64,000 nucleotides of DNA, from the NCBI RefSeq assembly GCF_009905375.1, contig NC_133653.1, positions 66,685,414 to 66,749,413 on the forward strand, in the 5' to 3' direction. The position numbers were made by a program, and so were the translations under genes. Position 1 is the stretch's first letter. The number at the start of each line of letters is the position of its first letter. The notes under the pieces are model-generated. The model did not search any database and was not told the DNA's origin. It saw nothing but the letters and a program-made list of their open reading frames with translations. Positions 56,161 to 64,000 of the stretch are shown in pieces. The stretch comes from Apium graveolens. Its lineage: Eukaryota; Streptophyta; Magnoliopsida; Apiales; Apiaceae.

Positions 56161-59100
56161 CTAAGAAAATAAATGAGGGTACTTTTCTCTCATATCACTT
56201 TCTAACTCCCAGGTTGACTCTTCAACCTTTGGGTTTCTCCATAATAGTGTTACTAGCTTCACCAATTTATTTCTCAATACCTTCTCTCTTTTCTCTAAGA
56301 TCTCTATCGGACTCTCTACATATGACAAATCTGCCTGAAGCTCTATTGGCTCATATTCTATTACATGCCTGGAGTCTGGATTATATTTCTTAAGCATTGA
56401 TACGTGAAAAGCATTGTGAATGTGCTCCATGTGCGGAGGTAATGCCAACTCGTAAGCTACTTTGCCAACGCGCTTTAGAATCTCAAAAGGTCCGACATAT
56501 CTTGGTCTCAGTTTTCCTTTCTTTCCAAACCTCGTTAGTCCTTTCCACGGTGATACTTTAAGTAATACCAAGTTTCCTTCTTCAAATTCCATGTTTTTCT
56601 TTGACTGGTCTGCATATTTCCTTTCACGGTCTTGTGCTGCTATCAATCTTTTCTGGATTACTTCAACAACTTCCTTTGTCTATTGCACCAATTCAGGTCC
56701 AAGTATTTTGCTTTCTCCTACTTCATCCCAATGCACTGGAGATCTGCATTTGCGTCCATAAAGGGCTTCATAGGGTGGCATCCCAATACTGGCATGATAA
56801 CTGTTGTTATAAGCAAACTCTACCAGAGGTAAATGCTCGTCCCAACTTCCTTTAAAATCAATAGCACAAACACGCAACATGTCCTCGATTGTCTGGATCG
56901 TTCTTTCACTTTGGCCGTCCGTCTGGGGGTGATAAGCCGTACTCATATTCAATTTCGTTCCCAAACATTCTTGAAAACTTTTCCAAAATCTTGAATTAAA
57001 CCTTGGGTCTCGATCAAATACGATAGACAAAGGAACTCCGTGACGAACTACAATTTCCTTCAGGTACATATGGACCAACTTTTCGAGCGAAAATATTTCA
57101 TTTATAGGCAGAAAATGAGCTGACTTGGTAAGTCTATCCACTATAACCCAAATGGCATCATGATTAGCCCTTGTCCTTGGTAATCCAACTATGAAATCCA
57201 TGGTAATATGTTCCCACTTCCACTCTGGAATCTCCAATGGCTGTAACAATCCACTTGGTCTTTGATGTTCGGCTTTAACTCTCTGATATGTATAACATCT
57301 GCTAACCCATTCCGCAATTTCTCTCTTCATATCTGGCCACCAATAATTTTTCTTTAAATCTCTGTACATTTTGGTACTCCCTGGATGGATTGAATACCTT
57401 GAATTATGAGCTTCCTGTAAAATTTCATTCTTCAGCTCTGTCACCTGTGGAATCCAAATTCTTGAAGAAAACCTAAGAATACCTTGATCATCCTTCTGCT
57501 TGCACAATTCCTCACCTACCAAATGATTCATATCTTGATCCATTATATTTTCCTGACATTTCTTTATTTTCTCTAGCAACTCCGGCTGAAAAGTCACACT
57601 GTACACTTTTGCTTCATTAGGCCTGCAAACGTTAATCTCCAATTCCAGTTTCTGAAATTCCTTATATATCTCTCCAGGCACTGATAACACATTTAACTTT
57701 TCCTTCCGACTTAACGTGTCTGCTATAACGTTCGCTTTACCGGAATGATAATTAATCGAGCAGTCGTAATCCTTGATCAATTCTAACCATCTCCTTTGCC
57801 TCATATTTAGTTCCTTCTGTGTGAATATGTACTTTAAGCTTTTATGATCCGTGAAATCTCGCACTTTTTCTCCATACAGATAATGTCTCCAAATTTTCAA
57901 AGCAAAAACTATGGCTGCTAGCTCTAAATCATGAGTAGGATATATCTGTTCGTGTGGTTTCAATTGCCTTGACGCATATGCAATCACCTTATCGTGCTGT
58001 ATTAAAACACATCCTAGTCCTTTGTGAGAAGCATCGCTATAAATTACGAAATTCCCTTGATCGTCTGGAAGTGACAAAACAGGTGCTGTGATTAATCGTT
58101 GCTTCAATTTCTTAAAACTTTCTTCGCACTTGTCGTTCCATGTAAACTTTTCATTCTTCCATGTAAGCTTTGTCAATGATGTTGCAATCCTTGAAAAATT
58201 TTGAACGAATCGACGATAATATCCGGCTAATCCCAAGAAACTTCTTACCTCGGTGGGTGTTCTCGGTCTTTCCCAATTTGTAATTGCCTCGATCTTTGCT
58301 GGGTCCACTTTGATCCCTTCATTACTGACTATGTGTCCTAAGAACTGAACTTCCTGTAGCCAAAACTCACACTTCGAGAATTTAGCATATAACTTCTTTT
58401 TCCTTAAAATTTCCAAAGCTGTTCTTAAATGTTCCGCATGATCCTCTCCCGTTTTTGAATAAATTAAAATATTGTCTATAAACACAATAACGAACTTGCC
58501 CAAATACTCCTTGAAAATTCTGTTCATCAGGTCCATAAATATTGCCGGGGCATTGGTCAATCCAAAAGACATCACTAAAAATTCATAATGTCCATACCTT
58601 GTTCTGAAAGCTGTCTTTGGTATATCTTCTGGCTTGATCTTCAGTTGATGATATCCCGATCTTAAATCAATTTTGGAGAAAAACTTGGCTCCCTTCAATT
58701 GATCAAACAAATCGTCAATTCTGGGTAACGGATACTTGTTCTTGATTGTAAGTTTGTTGAGCTCCCTATAGTCGATACACAGTCTCATGCTTCCATCTTT
58801 CTTCTTGACAAATAATACGGGGCTCCCCACGGGGATACACTGGTTCTGATTACTCCTTTCTCTAACAGCTCTTGCAATTGCTTCGCTAGCTCTTTCATCT
58901 CAATAGGCGCCATCCTATACGGGGCCTTGGATACTGGTTTTGTTCCAGGTGCTAAGTCAATTGCAAACTCAATTTCTCTATCTGGAGAAAGTCCTGGTAA
59001 CTCGTCGAGAAACACGTCTGGAAATTTATTCACTACTGGAATATCTTCAAGTTTTGCTGGCTCCTGACTTCTGTCAATCACATATGCTACGAAATGCTCG

Positions 59101-60290
59101 CATCCCTATCATAATAACTTCTTGGCTTGAATCATCATTAAGAACTTCTTTACTTGTTTCTGACCCTTGAACGTTACTATTCTTTCGTCTGGCATTTTCA
59201 CCATTACCTTCTTATTTCGATAATCTATCTGAGCATCGTGCTTAGATAACCAATCCATCCCTAATATAACGTCAAATTCCCCTAACTTAAATGGTATCAA
59301 ATCTACAAAAAACTTACTACCTGAAATCTCAGTCTCACAATTCCCACAAACTTGATTAACAAATATTCGTTCTTGATTTGCCAATTCCACAGACATTATT
59401 TCATTTAAATACTCAACTGGACAATTTAACTTACTAACAAAATCTTGGGAAACAAACAATCGAGTTACTCCCGAGTCTATTAACACTTTGGCACATAAAG
59501 AATTCACATTAAGCATACCTGCCACGACATCCATATCCTGGATAGCATCCTTCACAGACATGTCAAAAACTCTAGCCCTTGGAGTCTCATTCACTGCTGG
59601 GGTAGATCCCATAATCCTCAATACATTACTGACCGGGGCTGGTGTCTTGCAATCCCTGGCTATGTGTCCTGGTTTCCCATATTTAAAGCACGTAAATCAA
59701 ATGGCTGGACCCTTCACTGCTGGATTCTGGATAGGCTGATCCTTATTTGCTGGCTCTCTTGCTGGCTAGTTTCGGCACTCCCTTGAATAGTGCCCTTTCT
59801 GATTGCAGTTGAAATAAACTACATTCAACTTATTACAAACTCCCCCATGATTCTTTCCACATACTTGACAATCTGGAAAAGTTAATCTCAACTGATTTGG
59901 CTGATTCGCATTAACTGGACGGTTGCCCTGGCTTCCGTCGCTTGCATTTTGTCTCCTGAAATTAAAATTCCTCCCTGGCTGAAACTTGCCCTTCTTAAAA
60001 TTTGGAAACTTCCTTAGTTGTGAATGACCTTCATTCCCTTCAAATTTCCTTTTCTTGCTTTCCTTTTCCTTCTGGGACATCTCACTCTCTGTCTCTGCGA
60101 TCATAGCCTTCTGTACCACTCCTGCATAGGTATCCAATTCAAAAATGACTACCTTCCCTCTAATCCATGGTTTCAAACCCTGTTGGAATCTTTTAGCTTT
60201 CTTCCTGTCAGTATCCACATACGACGGCACATACCTTGAGAATTCCTCAAACTTACTCTCATAATCTGCCACCGACATATTCCCTTGCTT
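56161..60290 (-). pseudogene. Element C gag-pol polyprotein, 5'-truncated and mutated
   Basis: The frame begins inside gag at the KQGNMSVADYESKF segment (60290-60240) and ends at TAG 56161. In order: gag with knuckles, TAG 59766-59768, TGA 59697-59699, protease (DSGVTRLFVS, about 59470-59490), tandem stops about 59106-59111, a frameshift near 58822, RT with FIDN in place of FIDD (Asn codon 58471-58473), RNase H, integrase (CYTYQ for CYTCQ in the zinc finger, catalytic residues otherwise in place), TAG 56680-56682, and the chromodomain-like tail LLWRNPKVEESTWELE. The N-terminal gag, leader and PBS are missing. Homologous to B throughout. Confidence 0.93.
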
Positions 60291-60332
60291 TAATCACTAG
60301 AAAATTATTTTGAAGCCAGATGTGGCCAACCG
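60291..60332. repeat. 42-bp copy of the left host flank beside the right LTR of C
   Basis: TAATCACTAGAAAATTATTT... at 60291-60332 repeats 52656-52697, the E-LTR sequence flanking the left LTR, with one mismatch (GAAGCCAG against GAAGTCAG) and including the AACCG target site. In a normal element this position should hold the PBS. TAA at the joint is compatible with both the gag sequence and the flank. Confidence 0.9.
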
Positions 60333-63300
60333 TGTGGCGCCCTCCAAACCCGGGTCATAAGTTTGGGGTCCACACACACACATCTTATTTATAACAATAA
60401 TAAAGATAATAATAATATGCAGTGACCCTACTTACCAACTACCATGGACCGCAACAGGTTAAAGTATGCACACAAGCCAAACACACCTACTTATATTACA
60501 AACGTTCAAATCCCAACTATTCCAAACTCATAACTGAGTATTAAACATTATTACAAACTTTTACAAACTCAAATTATCCGAAAAGAAGCCTACTAGCTTA
60601 GCTCGATCAACCTGAACCCCTAGCTCTCGCGCTGGACTGGGGATCCTCGGTACCAACCGGTTCCTTCTTCACTGGAAAAGAACATAAACAATATCGCACA
60701 AATGAGCTAACTAGCTCAGCAAGTCACAATGACAAAACTGAGAATAATGATCATCAGGTAAATATAATTATGATATCAAGTGAACAATGGATTATGATTT
60801 AGAATTGGATATTATATTTTCATGTTAAAAACCAAGGTTAGGCTGCTGATCAGTCACGCACTAACCCCGAGCAAAGCACACAACACTGCTCTAACTACTG
60901 GATCCAAGGCACACATTGGCCTATCTTGACCATTATATGGTCTGACCACGAATATGGTCCACAATTTTATAAAAACAATCCAATTCTAATATAATAACAG
61001 AATAAGCAATAATAAACAATAACCAGAATCATTAACAACATTTGATGTTCAATAATGAAATGGTTTTAATCTGCATAAGGATCAAAAGAGCATTTTCAAA
61101 GTTTGGATTCCAGGTAATGAAAGAATTGGATAACAATGAATCAATGTTTCAGGGTTTCAAGGATTTGGTCTTTCAAAGCATAAAATACAATGGTTTGAGT
61201 GTGTAAGCAATCTGTTTCAGTGTTTGATATGTAGTTTGTATCTATTTGTGGAGTAGTATCGTATATTTGAGGTTCTTATTTGAGTATACAACAATTGATG
61301 GTCTAAAAATAATCAGGTTTACGGCTCAAGATCAATAACTTGGAATCAAAGTTTAGGGTTCAGTGCTTCAAAGCACTTGCAATATAAAACATGAATATCA
61401 ATCACGACAATATCTCGAGAAAGTTCAGAACACTTGCCTGGTACTAACTTACTACACTGCACTTGCTCTCAATCACCACTATTTTACTCCTTGACTATCT
61501 GTTTCCCTTTCCTACGCCTTGCCTCTTCTGCTCACATATCATAAATATCTATCATTATTTAACTCATACGATTCTATTCGACACATGCTTCTATCTACCC
61601 TTCGTTTCACCCAAATCTGATTAACGGATTGAAAGTTACGTAATAAACAAGTAAATATCGAATACACAAACCGACAATCCACCAACAAGTCACATATAAC
61701 ACATAGCACGTCACATAATCAATAGTATATTATTTATAAAGAAGTCTCGGGTCATAAACAGGCTTTCGGGTACTTAAAATGATTTTTATAACATTTTTCG
61801 GAATTAAAACGGATTGTTGGATCAATATTGGAATAATAAACAAGGTTCGGCTGGCCAATTCTGGCTTCGAAATAATTTTATAATAATTATCGAGCTTTGA
61901 AAATAATTCAAAATAGTATTTTAAAGCTCGAAACTATTTTTTAGAATTTGTAAATCATTTTTAAGTAATTAAATAATTAATTAAAGTCAATTAATAATTA
62001 ATTAAATCAATTAATCAATTAATTTTCGAATTAATTGACTAATTAATCAATTAAAAATTAATTGAAATTAATTAACTAATTAATTCAGATTTATTTTTGA
62101 ATTAAAAATAATTTTTGGAATTAAAATAATAATTTTAGAATTTTCAGAAAATAAAATCGAATTTTTATAATAAAAATAAATAGGAAATATGATTTTTGAA
62201 TACTTTTAAAACAGGAATCCTAAATTTGCAAACTCTGGAAACTTCAGGGACCAAACTTCATCGTCCCCAAAAGTCCAGGTACCTAACTGTAATTTACACC
62301 CCCCCGGTCGCCGGAAAATACAGGGGTGGCCGGAGAATTCGATTCCGGCACCCTCACCTCACCATCTGCTCCAGATTTACACTAAACAACATCAGGAATC
62401 TATTCGTGCAATCAAAGCACATCAATAACCCCAAACTTGGCCGGAAATTGGCCAAGAACATCGCCGATTTTCGGCGAAACATCGAAAATTTAAAAAGACA
62501 ACTCCCTACGATTCAAGCATCATCTGTTAACGAGCTATATACCAATCGATTGTAAATTTCATAAGGAACATAATCCACTATATATCAACAACTAATAACC
62601 CTTCAATCAAAAAGGCCCAAATTTCAATTGAAAACATTCATATGGGTTATAAACCCTAATTTTAAAATTCGAGAATTAAACCCACTTTTGAGCATGTTAT
62701 TGAACTCCAAATCAGACGTATGACATATGAAAATCATCAGGAAAACAAGCTCTATAACATGCAATCATCAAATCATACAAACAATCATCTGAACAAAAAT
62801 TCATATTTTTAATAAAAATAATTCGAAATTAAATAAAAATAGAGAAAAATAACCTTGATTTCTGTAGTTTTGAAACTTGAAGAAACTGAAAGAACGCCTT
62901 AAAACCTCTGTTTTGGTTACTCGAGCGTTCCAAATGGAGATCAATAACACCTTCAATTTGGGGTTTGATTTTCAGAAGGGTTTATGAATATAAAGATTTT
63001 CTCTGAAAATTATATAATTATCTGTCTGCAAATGATTTTGATACGAAATAAAATACGGGAGAAGGCTATTAATAATTACGGAAAATTAGTATCCCGTTGG
63101 ATCATTCCGGATATAAAACGGTTCGCTTATTTATAAAACTGATCCAACCGGTATCGGTATAATTTGTACTGCGGTCTTGGTCTCAGCGCCTGGTTATACG
63201 TACTACGAGGTGATAATTGGGATAGTTTAACAAAAAGCTCCCGTTTATCAAAAATATGAGTTTTATTGATTTACCGAAACGAATATTGTATCGAAAATGT

Positions 63301-63726
63301 TGCGTCGGGACCCGCGCAGGACAAACCGTACGCCGGATCGAAAAAGTCGAAACATGGAATATGCTTGGAATATTATAATTAGGTTAGGAAGGAGTTCTCG
63401 GAAGCGTTTCGGGTTCCAAAAACGTAACAACGGATGACGTCGGTTGGTTCCCGTTTTTATAAAATAGATTTTAAATCCTCGGAAAAAGATTTTATAAATT
63501 TCATATGATCCTTATAAATCCATAAATCAACATAAAAATAATTAGGAAGATATGACAATTATCTATATTTTATTTTGGACATATAAAATTTAAAATACGC
63601 AATTAATAATATTTTTAAACATCCAAACACATTTAACACTTAACAATTAATTCACAGAATGGATACTAAACATATATTAATTATTTATTAACAAAAATAA
63701 TTACACGATATATCCCGTATATTACA
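60333..63726 (-). mobile_element. 5' LTR (or solo LTR) of element C
   Basis: TGTGGCGCCCTCC ... CCGTATATTACA, flanked on both sides by AACCG and E-LTR sequence. Taken alone it looks like a solo LTR. The acceptor-like site (60672) and donor-like site (62853) are conserved; the TATA position (about 63068-63078) has changed from TATTTATAA to TATTAATAA. Confidence 0.9.
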
Positions 63727-64000
63727 AACCGAACCCTATTTATTGCTTTAAAATTGATCCAACGACCCGTTTTAATTACGAAAAATGTTTTAAAAATCAT
63801 ATTAAATACCCGAAAGCCTGTTTATGACGAGACTCCTTTATAAATGATATATCGTTGATTGTTTGACTTGTTATGTGTTATATGTGACTTGTTGTTTAGC
63901 TGTCGGTCTATATATTCGGTGTTTACTTGTTTATAGCGTAACTTTCAGTCCGTTAATCAGATTTGGGTAAAACGAAGGGTAGATAGAAGTGTATACCGAA
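63727..64000 (+). mobile_element. Element E: 5' LTR, continuation to the window edge
   Basis: After the TSD AACCG the sequence continues the E LTR (reverse complement of 53970-54200 in the C LTR, for example ACCCGAAAGCCTGTTTATGA). It runs off the right edge, so the body of E and its other LTR lie outside. Confidence 0.88.

Larger units (their letters stand above)
52698..63726 (-). mobile_element. Element C: Tekay-type chromovirus inserted in the LTR of its relative E
   Basis: TSD AACCG at 52693-52697 and 63727-63731; the host LTR is continuous across the site, as checked against the C LTR itself (reverse complement GGCCAGCCGAACCC). Left LTR 52698-56122 (3425 bp), PPT 56123-56140, pol and part of gag to 60290, then an anomalous 42-bp segment, then right LTR 60333-63726 (3394 bp). 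No PBS or gag start is present. Confidence 0.9.

Overview
The window is nuclear DNA of a flowering plant, most likely a eudicot with a large, repeat-rich genome. I see no host gene. Almost every base belongs to LTR retrotransposons inserted into one another, and most were delimited here by target-site duplications (TSDs), TG...CA termini, initiator-tRNA(Met)-type primer binding sites (PBS, TGGTATCAGAGC), polypurine tracts (PPT) and gag-pol remains. A 100-N gap at 2891-2990 separates a left contig from the rest. The species cannot be named from this sequence alone.

Layout. (1) 1-2890: 3' part of a Tat-type Ty3/gypsy element, plus orientation. It carries an antisense extra ORF (1-270, minus), long tandem repeats, a PPT and a 3' LTR that runs into the gap. 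(2) 2991-7749: two decayed Ty1/copia elements, both minus; the second (LTR 3762-4313) interrupts the protease region of the first (LTR 6875 to about 7749). (3) 7772-50805: a second Tat-type copy, minus orientation, cut by later insertions. Its LTR is 7772-8246, its upstream region 34051-35580, and its antisense extra ORF 35581-36209 / 50239-50421 / 50504-50805, with a probable 82-nt intron. The extra ORF resembles the 'putative gypsy type transposon' (Transposase_28) family. (4) Element D, 8344-34045, minus, TSD GGAGC, chromovirus of the Tekay/Del kind, inserted into that Tat copy. (5) Element B, 11046-24507, plus, TSD GGAAA, 4.0-kb LTRs, inserted into the left LTR of D; it is the youngest-looking and nearly complete. 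(6) Element A, 36210-50233, minus, TSD CTGGG, 4.1-kb LTRs and gutted internal region, inserted in the Tat extra ORF; it holds a nested solo LTR at about 42353-44000. (7) Element E, 50806 to beyond 64000, plus, also inserted in the extra ORF; only its 5' LTR is visible. (8) Element C, 52698-63726, minus, TSD AACCG, inserted in the E LTR, which belongs to its own family, in opposite orientation.

No gag-pol here is intact. B has two nonsense codons plus an altered protease active site, C has lost the 5' part of gag and one RT catalytic aspartate, D has many stops and shifts, and A keeps only fragments. The points most worth following up are: the antisense Transposase_28-like ORF with its own promoter-like region; signs that the very long Tekay LTRs contain an intron; a small leader ORF between PBS and gag in B; and an abnormal junction at the right LTR of C that looks like a rearrangement or an assembly join. 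I found no cellular operon, defence system, CRISPR array, rRNA or tRNA gene.
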